Shown piece by piece: positions 1-10,700 of a stretch of 64,000 nt of DNA. This DNA comes from Sipunculus nudus (taxonomy: Eukaryota > Annelida > Sipuncula > Golfingiida > Sipunculidae). The stretch's first letter is position 1; every line of letters starts with the position of its first letter. Both the position numbers and the translations under genes were made by a program. The stretch spans positions 25,857,033 through 25,921,032 of the forward strand of contig CM049309.1 in assembly GCA_026874595.1 (NCBI GenBank), written 5' to 3'. The notes below the pieces were generated by a model. It was not told the DNA's origin. It did no database searches and saw nothing but the letters and a program-made list of their open reading frames with translations.

Positions 1-2338
1 TGTGGCAACCTCCTGGAACAGTACTTTCACAATAATTAATCCTCCCTGACAACCTCCTTGACCAGCACTTTCACAATCATTAACCATCCCTGCTTACCTT
101 CTTTCTGGGTGACTACCTCCTGGAACAGTACTTTCACAATCATTAACCCTCACTGCTTACCTTCTTTCTGGGTGACAACCTCCTGGAACAGTACTTTCAC
201 AATCATTAACCCTCACTGCTTACCTTCTTTCTGGGTGACAACCTCCTGGAACAGTACTTTCACAATCATTAACCATCCCTGCTTACCTTCTTTCTGGGTG
301 GCAACATCCTGGAACAGTACTTTCGCAATCATGAACCATTCCTGCTTACCTTCTTTCTGGGTGACAACCTCCTGGAACAGTACTTTCACAATCATTAACC
401 CTCCCTGCTTACCTTCTTTCTGGGTGACACCACCTGGACCAGTGCTTTCACAATCATTAACCATCCCTGCTTACCTTCTTTCTGGTTGACAACCTCCTGG
501 AACAGTACTTTCACAATCTTTTACGATCCCTGCTTACCTTCTTTTTGTTTGACAACCTCCTGGACCTGTACTTTCAAAATCATTCACCTTCCCTGCATAC
601 CTACTTTCTGGGTGACAACCTCCTGGACCAGTATTTTAACAATCATTAACCCTCCCTGCATACCTTCTTTTTGGGTGACAACCTCCTTGAACAGTACTTT
701 CACAATCATTAACGATCCCTGCTTACCTTCTTTCTGGCTGGCAACGTCCTGGAACAGTACTTTCACAATCATGAACCATTCCTGATTACCTTCTTTCTGG
801 GTGACAACCTCCTGGAACAGTACTTTCATAATCATTAACGATCCCTGCTTATCTTCTTTCTGGGTGGCAACGTCCTGGAACAGTACTTTCACAATCATGA
901 ATCATTCCTGCTTACCTTCTTTCTGGGTGACAACCTCCTGAAACAGTACTTTCACAATCATTAACCCTCCCTGCATACCTTCTTTCTTGGTGACAACCTC
1001 CTGGAACAGTACTTTCACAATCATGAACCATCCCTGTTTACCTTCTTTCTGTGTGACAACCTGCTGGAACAGTACTTTCACAATCATTTACGATCCCTGC
1101 TTACCTTCTTTTTGGGTGACAACCTCCTGGACCTGTACTTTCAAAATCATTTACCTTCCCTGCATCCCTCTTTTCTGGGTGACAACCTCCTGGACCAGTA
1201 CTTTAACAATCATTAACCCTCCCTGCATATCTTCTTTCTGGGTGACAACCTCCTTGAACAGTACTTTCACAATCATTTACAATCCCTGCTTACCTTCTTT
1301 CTGGGTGGCAACGTCCTGGAACAGTACTTTCACAATCATGAACCATCCCTGCTTACCTTTCTGGTTGACAACCTCCTTGAACAGTACTTTCACAATCATG
1401 AACCATTCCTGCTTACCTTCTTTCTGGGTGACAACCTCCTTGAACAGTACCTTCACAATCATAAACCATTCCTGCTTACCTTCTTTCTGGGTGACAACCT
1501 CCTTGAACAGTACTTTTACAATCATTAATAATCCCTGCTTACCTTCTTTCTGGTTGACAACATCCTGGAACAGTACTTTCACAATCATTAACGATCCCTG
1601 CTTACCTTCTTTCTGGGTGGCAACGTCCTGGAACAGTACTTTCACAATCATTAACCATCCCTGCTTACCTTCTTTCTGGGTGGCAACCTCCTTGAACAGT
1701 ACTTTCACAATCATTAACCATCCCTGCTTACCTTCTTTCTGGGTGGCAACGTCCTGGAACAGCACTTTCACAATCTATAACGATCCCTGCTTACCTTCTT
1801 TCTGGGTGACAACCTCCTGGAACAGTACTTTCACAATCATTAACCATCCCTTCTTACCTTCTTTCTGGTTGACAACATCCTGGAACAGTACTTTCACAAT
1901 CATTTACCATCCCTGCTTACCTTCTTTCTGGGTGGCAATGTCCTGGAACAGTACTTTCACAATCATGAACCATTTCTGCTTACCTTCTTTCTGGGTGACA
2001 ACCTCCTGGAACAGTACTTTCACAATCATTAACCCTCCCTGCTTACCTTCTTTCTGGGTGACAACCTCCTGGACCTGTACTTTCAAAAGCATTCAATCTC
2101 CCTGCTTACCTTCTTTCTGGGTGACAATGTCCTGGAACAGTACTTGCAAAATCATTCACCCTCCCTGCTTACCTTCTATCTGGGTGACAACCTCCTGGAA
2201 CAGTACTTTCACAATCATTAACCCTCACTGCTTACCTTCTTTCTGGTTGATAACCTCCTTGACCTGTACTTTAATAATCATTAACTATCCCTGCTTACCT
2301 TCTTTCTGGGTGACAACCTCCTGGACCTGGTCTCCATG
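1..2338. repeat. 63-bp minisatellite seeded by the 3' end of exon 8 and its splice donor
   Basis: About 37 tandem units of 63 bp (21 codons long). On the minus strand each unit has about 28 bp of exon tail (…CCAGAAAGAAG), then GTAAGCAG and about 27 bp of intron. Units differ at a few positions (CTCC/GTCC, CCATCC/CCCTCC/CGATCC). Because the period is a multiple of three, long open frames run through both strands; these are not genes. The array continues past the left edge of the window. Confidence 0.95.
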
Positions 2339-2547
2339 ACTTGATTTCAGTAACAAGGAAGAGGAATTGAGCAGCTCTAGCTGGAGGAAGTTACCGGCCG
2401 CATCTGACATGTAGAGCAGTAAGCATGAGGTCATGTAGGTGCGGAAACTGAACATGACATTCCCCACCTGCCCAGTTAGTGATGGTGGAGGCACAAAATA
2501 CAGGTACTTCACAGTCTGTCCAAGGGTTATACTGTCCTCATTCAAAT
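2299..2547 (-). CDS. CNTNAP-like exon 8: first half of the last LamG domain
   Basis: Eighty-two full codons, phase 1 to phase 1. It has VKYLYFVPPPSLTG, then VMFSFRTYMTSCLLLYMSD, then GNFLQLELLN, again the LamG 'FSFRT...lLLy...g.fl.leL' pattern. The last residues are VQEVVTQKEG. The acceptor is TTTATTCAG and the donor GAAG|GTAAGC. The exon's last 28 bp and the donor are duplicated in every unit of the 63-bp minisatellite that follows. If the first donor were skipped, the frame would meet a stop (TAG) within the first intronic unit. The rest of this LamG domain and the membrane segment must lie below position 1. Confidence 0.88.
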
Positions 2548-2868
2548 CTGAATAAAGAAACAACACATTCTGAAGGAAATACCTATGGTGCATTAAATAA
2601 CCATACAGATCTGACGGAAATGACAGAGCACTGAATGGCCATTAAAATATGAAGGTTATCAGTTTTGAAACACTTCCAAATCTTGGTGGAAAAAATTGGT
2701 GTTTCAAATATGAGGGAAAATTGTCAGTAGTTCATAAGTTATAGGGTAACAATGATTATAGATTTTGGCAGATTCGACCTTGAAGATCAAGGGCAAGGTA
2801 ACCAGTTTTCAAAGTTCTCTAAGAATGTGATAGAAAGAACTTTATGTGAGATTAGAAGAAAACATATA
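2548..2868. other. Intron between exons 7 and 8, proximal part with a dispersed-repeat fragment
   Basis: From about 2741 the text resembles a repeat seen again at 33780-33960: a 'GATTTGACCTTGAAG' phrase followed by 'CAAGGT.ACCAGTTTTCAAA'. It is cut at 2868 by the TA-flanked element and resumes after 4135. No gene is visible. Confidence 0.5.
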
Positions 2869-4133
2869 CAGTGAAACCTCGGGCTGCAGACACCCCTCTA
2901 AGGTGGACACCCCACCTAACGGACAGCTTTTGGTCCGACCGAGCGTTTTTTCTCTTTTAAGAACCCCTCTTGGGTGGACATCCCGCTATTCAGGACAACA
3001 AACAATTTTTGTCTGCAGAATGGCTAAAATCACCCCGGCTAACGCACACCCAAGCAGCCGCCCCGATTGATGTCCGCAGAAATACTTTGAAATTGCAAAT
3101 ATGGTCTGTTTCTGGTACACCTTATATAAATTAAATGTTCTTATTATCAAGGCATATATCGGCAGGATTATAAGACCTGGGCTAGTTTTACTCAATTTAC
3201 CTTATTTTTCAGCTGGATCATTAAAGGTATTTATCATTTTATCCACAGCAGTGCCCACAAAATGACAGAATTCACTGATTTTCGATTGTGCTGAGCTTTC
3301 AGTGAAGCTACATATTCATTTTATATTTGGGCCACATGATTCTAACATGGGCCCAGGTACGAGGATAATGATGTATCTTTTACACATCCGGACAATAAAA
3401 GTCACAGGGCATGACCTCTTGCCTAGACGGGGGCTCAGCTGGGATTTAGATCAAAGACGATCAAATATGTTTGATCATGCACCTGTATGGCGACTCGTGT
3501 TCAGTCATTCCTCAAAATGATTAACTCACAATAAAACACACAGACGATCACAGTCACGGGTAATGACCTCTCCCCTAGGCCGGGAGCCAATCCCTATCCT
3601 GTAACATTGGCATCATGATAATGTATCCCACCTACCAATCATAAGGCGCATATGATATCATACATTTATTTATCATGTGTGCTTACAATCGCGCAGAATT
3701 TTTAAAAGAACTTAAACGAGATGTCATAAATTAATTTATTCCACAAGAGATTCTTTTAATATCACGGAAAGAATGAGTAATTGAGAAATTTTATGAACCT
3801 AGTGCAGAAATAGGTGGAGACACCTACGAGTAAGTCCAGATGATGTATATCCATGTTAGAATATTATTTTCTCACAAGTAATGCTGATAATGTTCTAGTT
3901 AATAATAAAAGCCTCATTTTAAGATAAAAAATAAAACACAACAACTGGTTGCAATCAATTTTATTTACATATAACATACATGTAAGATTAAACATTAGAT
4001 AAAAATACTGGCTTTCATGGTTGTTTTAGTCCCATACTTGGTCTCAACCAGAACTCCAAGGCTCAACCCCCTCTGGGGCAGACAACCCAAATCGTCTGGG
4101 CCCATGAACATCTGCCCCAGAGAGGTTTCACTG
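2869..4133. mobile_element. Pogo/Tigger-like (Tc1-mariner superfamily) non-autonomous DNA transposon
   Basis: The left end is CAGTGAAACCTC and the right end is its exact inverse, GAGGTTTCACTG, flanked on both sides by TA (2867-2868 and 4134-4135). CAGT-starting inverted repeats and a TA duplication are typical of pogo/Tigger and related Tc1-mariner elements. Beyond the 12 bp the inverted repeats are only loosely similar (GGGCTGCAGAC against GGGGCAGA). The interior, 1.24 kb, has no transposase frame. The element interrupts an older dispersed repeat. Confidence 0.75.
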
Positions 4134-5140
4134 TACAGTACTTAAAAAGTTATGTCATAATAATCTCAGAATTAAGGAGATTTGACCTTGAAGAAGGGCA
4201 AGGTCAGCAGCAGCAGAACTCTTCTGAGAACTCCATTGTAACAATCTGTGAATCAAATTTACGGGAAACTAAGTGATACTTTAAAGTTATAGGGTTCACA
4301 ATAATTTCACATTTTTTTTCAGCTTTGACCATGAAGATCTAGGTTAAAATCACCAGTTTTCAAACTTATCAAAGAAATTGGGACTTCAGGTATCCGCAAA
4401 ATTTTCAGATGCATGAATAAAGTGAGGCAGTCCTGATAGCTTTCCAGACATGACAGCCCTCCAAATATGTGCCTAAGTATCCCAAGATGTACTGATGGCT
4501 GAAAGCAAACAGGTGGGCCATTGGCTTCATCTGAATTTGACATTAATGTGATGCATACATTGTTATGTGGTACCGTAGCTTCACAGATGTGTCCAGGAAC
4601 CTACAGGTTACCAGTCATGAGGATACCAGAAGAACACAGGGGCGACAATTGAACGGAGGGTGGTGAAGCAAAACACCACTAAGATAACAGACAAACAGTG
4701 AAAACAAAGGAGAACCCGTATTGTAATTATTCAGTGAAACATTCACATTTACTGGAACTTGTTCTTTTATGAACTGTGCAATGTCACGTCGTGTACGACT
4801 ATAAAAGTATCACATGCCCCATATGGTTTGGGCTGCAATTATTATTTGAATTGTCATGGTGCTCACCAGGCCTGGTTTTGGACATTGCTTTGTCATTCCT
4901 TGAGGATGGACTTTTTATTACCGTGAATGGCTCCTACACAACCCCAGGGGCCGTACTAGTACTCATACTTTTATGTAAACCTAACTTTTTGTATTCTTGT
5001 ATATATTGTAAATAATGATTTGTTTATTATAAATATTAGTATCATCTAACAAGTCTTTCTTAAGTTGAGTTGGTTGTGTGTGGAACCTAGATGAAAGTTT
5101 AGTTACACGCAACAGCATTAATTATTGATGTTATGATCTG
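4134..5140. other. Intron sequence, repeat fragment then nothing recognised
   Basis: 4136-4400 continues the dispersed repeat interrupted at 2868 (GATTTGACCTTGAAG, CACCAGTTTTCAAA). From about 4400 to 5140 I see no exon-like splice pair, RNA gene or known repeat. Confidence 0.4.
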
Positions 5141-5844
5141 GTGAAAGATATCTGTAAAAGAACCTTGAAAAATGGGTGGAATTACTTCCAGAGTGCTCAA
5201 TATCATGCTTTTTGCCCATAGTCTTTAAAAACAGGTTACAGGGACCTTATTTAGGTTCTCTAAGATTTTACCTGATGTGATATATCTAAAGTTAGTTGTT
5301 TCTACATCCAACCTCCATATGACGCACAGGAGGCTTAAATCATGTTCTTTCACACAGCTCCTAGAATATAGGACACAGTGACCTTATTTAGGCTTCCAAT
5401 AGGACATTACAGGGACCTGCCTGAATCTTAATTAAGGTAGAAGTTTCTTGGTCCAAATGTAACAGATTGTGCATTCTGACTTCTGGGTTGCTCAAATCAT
5501 ATTCTTTTACATATCTTGCAGGATACAGATCACAGTGACCTTAATTCTTACATCAATGGAGACACTGCAGTGACTAAATTTGTGCAGTGTTTGACTTTTT
5601 GGATGCTCAAAATTAGGTTTTCTATTGTAGCTCACAGAATATAGGTCATAGATAGACAGATAGATTGTTTTTTTTATAGTTTAATTTTTGTTATAAAGCA
5701 CTAATCCTCATAAAAGGTTCTTTACTGTGCTGGTTATACAACAGACTATGATATTAAAACATACATACACACATAAACTAGAAAATGTCTAGAGGACTGT
5801 ATCCCTTGCCAAAAGGGAATGTGAGAAATGTGTACACGCACCAT

Positions 5845-5904
<60 letters not shown>

Positions 5905-7860
5905 CACAGAACTGACTGAAAACACTTTGTACAGGCTTAATCAGAGAACTTATCTTCTGCCATTACAGAAAGTGACTTATAGGATGCAGCTACTATTATA
6001 ATTAGAAGTAGATACCAGTAAGTCACCTTGGTAAGTCACCTTGGTGCCACCAAAGTTGGGCGACCTCTTACCTTATGAAATATATGTGTGGATTTTGCTG
6101 GAAATCAAAATTAGACATATATTTTATTGATTAATATTTCTGCTGAGTTTGATCAAAATCCATTGTATTCCTCATATGTTATCTCGGTGACACCACAAGG
6201 TAGCCTTGTTACCTTATTAAATATGCAGGGATTTTGCCTATATTCAAACTAGATAATCTATTGTTAAGTAGTTATGGGGAGTTTCATGAAAATCCATCAA
6301 AGCCCTGTAAGTTATCACGGCAACACTTAAAGTTAACGGACGGAGGGAGAGATGGTTATGGACAGAGGGACTTTAATACAGAGGGACTTATATGGGTACA
6401 CCATAATGTGTCCCGTCCTAGACCTGCATATAAAAAATCCAATAATCATTCAAGTGTGACCAAAACCTAATCAACTCTGGAGACTCTTAAGATGCACCTG
6501 CTACTCTAATAAGGAGTAGATCCCAGTTAAACTTCTGAGAAAAGGCAAATATGAAATGTAAAAATTTTATATAAAAAAAATCATAAAAAATCCGAAATTC
6601 ATTCAAGTGTGACTAAAACCTAATCAGCTCTGGACACCCATAAGATGCACCTGCTACTACAATCTGAAGTAGATCTGAGTAAAACTTTTTGAGGTATCGC
6701 GTCGTATAAATTTTGTTTCAGACGGACAGACGGACAAACAGAGCTGATCACACACCATAAGCATCTCACTGATGTAAATCAGGGCTAAACCATGCAAAGC
6801 TTTGAATGTAAGAATTAATATTTTGTAGTCACATCTATATTTGACTGGTAACCAGTGACATCATGACCTAATATCATGTGTTGAAAGAGAATAGCTCAAG
6901 GCCTCCTTCAATTATGATCTTTGCCCATCTGACTTTCATGGTTTCCTCTTGCTCACATAATATGGGTCACTGATTATTACATTAGAAGGTTCTAGGTATA
7001 GCAGTTTAGTTATGTGCTCTGTTGGACTGTTTGGGTGCCTAAAAAATCGTGTTATTGGCCAGTAGTGCTAAAAATATGTCACCATGACCTAATGTCCAGC
7101 TTTCAAGCAGATTTGCCAAGAAACTCTCTGGATTTGCCAAGATTTTTCTGGATGATACACTTCCACAACATGGACGGATACAATTTTTTTGATCCATTTG
7201 ACATAAAGGGTGCTAAAATCATGTTTGTTTTCTGCAGCTCACAAAATATAGGTCACAGTGACCAACTTTCAGTTTTCCAACTTTCAGTCGGCCTAGAAAC
7301 TCCCTGGATGTTGTGAAAAAGATTCTAACTAAACTGATACAATTTGTGGCCTATCTGATTGTTTAGGTGCACAGAATCATGGTTTAAGCTCTTGGTTTGC
7401 AGATTATAGGTTTCCAGGAAGATCTGCCCAGAACCTCCCTGAATGTTCTGAATGTCTTTTCCCTAGAAGATTCTAGGGCTAACAGCATCAATTTTTGCCC
7501 AATCTGACTGCCTGGGTGCTCAAAATCAGGTTTTGGCCTGTAGCTCACAGAATATAAGTCACCATGACCTTTTTTCAGGTTGTCAAGTAGATTTGTACAG
7601 AAACTCCCTGGATGTTGTGTTAGAAGATTCTAGATGGAACAGATAATTTTTGCCCATTGACGTAGAGGGTGCTCATTTCATGTTTTTTCTCCTGTAGCTG
7701 GCATAATATAGCTCAGATTGACCTTCTTTCAGGTTCCAAGGAGATTTGCCTAGAAACTCCTTGGATGTTGCATTAGAAGATTTTAGGCAGAAGTGATAAA
7801 ATTTGTGCTGTATCTGACTCCCTAGGTGCTCAAATCATGTTTTGGTCACTTTCCTAGTTA
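5140..7860. repeat. Degenerate dispersed/tandem repeats with a GGTCACAGTGACC phrase
   Basis: A loose unit of roughly 150-300 bp recurs, marked by CTCACAGAATATAGGTCAC and AGTGACC, then AGATTTGCC.AGAAACTCC and GAAGATTCTAG (for example near 5371, 5527, 7251, 7556, 7706). The phrasing resembles the ~330-bp core of family B ('AGATTCTAGGTCCAG'), so this may be a very old relative. Between 6465 and 6690 an 'AACCTAATCA.CTCTGGA' unit occurs twice. A short GACGGACAGACGG tract sits at about 6722. Confidence 0.55.
5847..5902. repeat. (CA)n microsatellite
   Basis: About 28 uninterrupted CA dinucleotides. It is likely polymorphic in length. Confidence 0.98.
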
Positions 7861-8038
7861 CAATATGACTATGGCCTTCATCCTCTGACCATAAATGTGT
7901 AAGACTATCACTTCCCTGTTCACAGCATCTCTAAAATCTAGGTCTGAGGATAAAAACATATCCAACAGGTTTATCTCCATAAAATGTGTTAAAGTGGGAA
8001 ATTTTCCTTCAGTTCTCAAACAGATACTTTAACCTTAC

Positions 8039-8184
8039 CTGTTTCACAGTTCTCCCCCTTTTGTGTATACTTGTTGATGCAGTGACATTTGTAGGTATCC
8101 CAGAGTTCCTCACAGGTTCCACCATTTTGACAAGGCTGACTGTCACATGATAAGCCACATCCAAGCTGCGATTCTTCTAAATTG
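8039..8184 (-). CDS. CNTNAP-like exon 7: EGF-like domain
   Basis: Forty-eight full codons, phase 2 to phase 1. It holds a complete EGF-like module: CQNGGTC, then YKCHC, then a final ENC, giving six cysteines in C-x4-C-x5-C-x10-C-x-C-x11-C style spacing. A CG pair just before links to the previous LamG domain. CNTNAP proteins have exactly one such EGF domain between their third and fourth LamG domains. The acceptor is GATTTACAG and the donor AAACAG|GTAAGG. The split codon at the exit gives Asp with exon 8. No calcium-binding EGF signature is evident. Confidence 0.9.
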
Positions 8185-8518
8185 CTGTAAATCAAACCAT
8201 TCAGTTTTAGCTGCATAGTTTATATCTGATTTTCAATTTTGGAAGGTTTGTTCAAATTTAATTTAAGATAACAAAACTGATTATTTAGAAGAGCAAATTT
8301 AACCCTAAGAAAGAGGACAAAAAGTCATATTTTGCTAATTAAACAAGGCCTACAGGCCTAATGCGAACCTGTGCATTGGGAAATACACCAGGTATAATGC
8401 TTCAATGCTGGACCATTACTTCTCATGTATATGAACAATGCAGGTACTAAACATTTCGAATAAGAAACAATTACACAAACATCACTGCTGAAATTCTGGC
8501 ATGGGTGCACACAACACA

Positions 8519-10041
8519 ACTAGGGACCCATGGGTCTCGACGCTCAGCTGAATTTGTCTATAAGGATTTTTTAAAGAAATTATTCAAAATGACAGTCCTG
8601 TGACCTTAACCAATGACCTTGTGACCAAAAAATCTTAGAACTTAATATCCTTGAACTTGCAGCATCAGGATTATTGTAACAATTTTTCAAAAAAGTGACC
8701 TTGACCTCTGACCAGATAACCTCAAATTCTACAGGTTTCCTCACTTGGGCAAGTAAGCCATGTGTGAATGTGGAAAGTTCAGGATGAAAAGTTTGATTTA
8801 AGGAGCATCCACACTCTTTTTAAAGTTGTGGCTTCTGTGACCCTTAACTTAGATCACTTGACCCTGAAAATCAAAATGAATTTACTTATGTGGATGGTCA
8901 TTATTAAATCAAGTTTGAAGCCAGTCTGTCGATCCAAAGCAGAATTATCAGCCATAAACTAATTTGTGAATGGATGGGCCCTGTGACCTTGACCTATGAC
9001 CCAAAAATCAAACAGAATCTTCCCCTGGTGGCAGGTTTGCGATGAAAAGTTTGGCTTCAAATGCATACACATTCCTTTTAAAAAAATGGGTCCTGTGACC
9101 TTGACCTCTGACCACTGGACCCAAAAAACAATATGGTTCTTACTTTAGAAGTGGGCCATTTATAAGTTAAGTTTGAAACCAATATGTCAAACTAAACTGG
9201 AGTTATCATCTGGAAACTAATTATGAACAGATCGCCCCTGTGACCTTGACCTTTGACCTTGTGACCCCAAATTAATTTATGCTCTCCCCATACTGGCAAG
9301 TCAGATAAATGCGCAAGATGGAAAGATTGGGATAAAAAGCTTGGCTTAAAATGCAGCCATAATCTTTTTAATTAAGTGAGTCCTGTGACCTTGACCATTG
9401 ACCTTATGACCCCAAAATCATATAGGTTCTTTCTTTAGTGGTGGGCCATGTGTAAGTCAAATTTGAAATCCATGTGCCAATCTAACCTGAAGTTATCGTC
9501 TGGAAACAAATTTGTGTGGATGGACGGATTGACAGACAGACAGACATACAAACAGACAGACAGACAGGGTGATAGGGCATCCACTTATGGTAAAAAAAAA
9601 ACACACCAGGTTTTGGGACAACAGACATAATCACAGCTGAGAAACTGACATGATTGTTCTCATTTCATAGTGAATAAATAGAAAATATTAGTTAAAACAG
9701 GAAAAAATACAGGTGGCACCACCACGTTTCAGGAACTGACAAAACAAGTCATGGTCAATATCCAAGGCAAAATTCATGACAAACCATGCATTAATTATCA
9801 AGATATTGGAAATTTTTTTTTCTATTCTGGGGGTTACTTTGGGGCCCCATAGCTCGAAGGATATAGGTCCCAGTGACCTAATGTCAGGTTTCTGATTAGA
9901 TTTTTTATTGACCTCCCTGGATCTTCACTTACATGTTTCTAGGACCAGCTGTTACGATTTGTGCCCTGCTAACGGACAGCTGGAAGGCTGGACGGACAGG
10001 CGCCATTTCTATACCTCAGTTGACTTACAGTCAGCTGAGCT
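8519..10041 (+). mobile_element. Family B Helentron-like element nested in the A element
   Basis: It begins with a leader ending GGGACCCATGGGTC and the motif GACGCTCAGCTGA, and ends TCAGCTGAGCT before an A-run. The core is tandem 'TGACCTTGACC' units of about 150 bp (8580-9510), then a GACA microsatellite (about 9530-9570), then part of a 330-bp B module (9700-10000), then a short GGACGGACAGG tract. The empty site is visible at 41178-41200 in the paralogous A element, which sets the ends to within a few bases. No target duplication is seen. Confidence 0.75.
9528..9570. repeat. GACA-type microsatellite
   Basis: A run of GACA with variants inside the B element. Similar tracts precede the 3' hairpin in most B copies of this window (15846-15895, 20680-20700, 21700-21740, 23345-23412, 63015-63055). 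Confidence 0.9.
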
Positions 10042-10279
10042 AAAAATGATTGTAGCTGGCACCACCACTCTTGTATACAACAAAGCTATTCAATAGGTAT
10101 AAATATGCCCAATTTTAGGATGACATATCAAATTCCTCTATAGAAATAAGCAGGCACATACACTGTGCAAAAGTCATTGTAGGTGGCAACACCTGACTTG
10201 TGAATGAGAAAACCAACAAAGACACATAGACAGGTCATAATATCAGGCCAATACATCAAAATTACCTTGAGTCTGATGC

Positions 10280-10700
10280 ATGGGACTGACCAGGCTTAGG
10301 TGAGAAAGGCAGTTGCCCCGAGTGAAGTGTGACAAATTTGCTTGCTCAGGCTACTGCACTGAGTGAACTCATGACCTGCACCTGGCTAGACTGGGTGAAC
10401 TTTACCTGTACCTGGCTGCGCTGAGTAAACTCTTGACCTATTGTCTAATCTGTTACAGTTGGCAGTCTGCCAAAGCTATAAATAGGTTGGCTCCACATGC
10501 AGCCCTGAGGGGCATGACATCCATGAGGTGATCACATGGTGCCCATGAGGTGTTCACATGTAACCCATGAGGGGATCACATGCCTTGTGCTTGGCTGCAC
10601 TGATTGAACTCTTGACCGATATCTGGCTGCACTGAATGAACTCTTGATCTATTGCCAAATCTGAAACAGTTGGCAGTTTCTTAACCTATTTAAATAAACA
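10280..10700. repeat. Family A sub-repeat: 'CTGGCTGCACTGAGTGAACTC' units
   Basis: Short direct repeats with 'ACCTGGCTGCACTGAGTGAA' and 'TTGACCT.TTGCC.AATCTG' recur three to four times. The same block is found at 41430-41760 and, more decayed, at 48950-49130, in each case in the forward half of an A element. Confidence 0.75.

Noticed and set aside
1-2339. Frames of 60-450 codons on both strands in the 63-bp array (repeating STFTII… or VTQKEG…)
   Set aside because: Same cause. Only the exon-8 part at 2299-2547 has independent support as coding.
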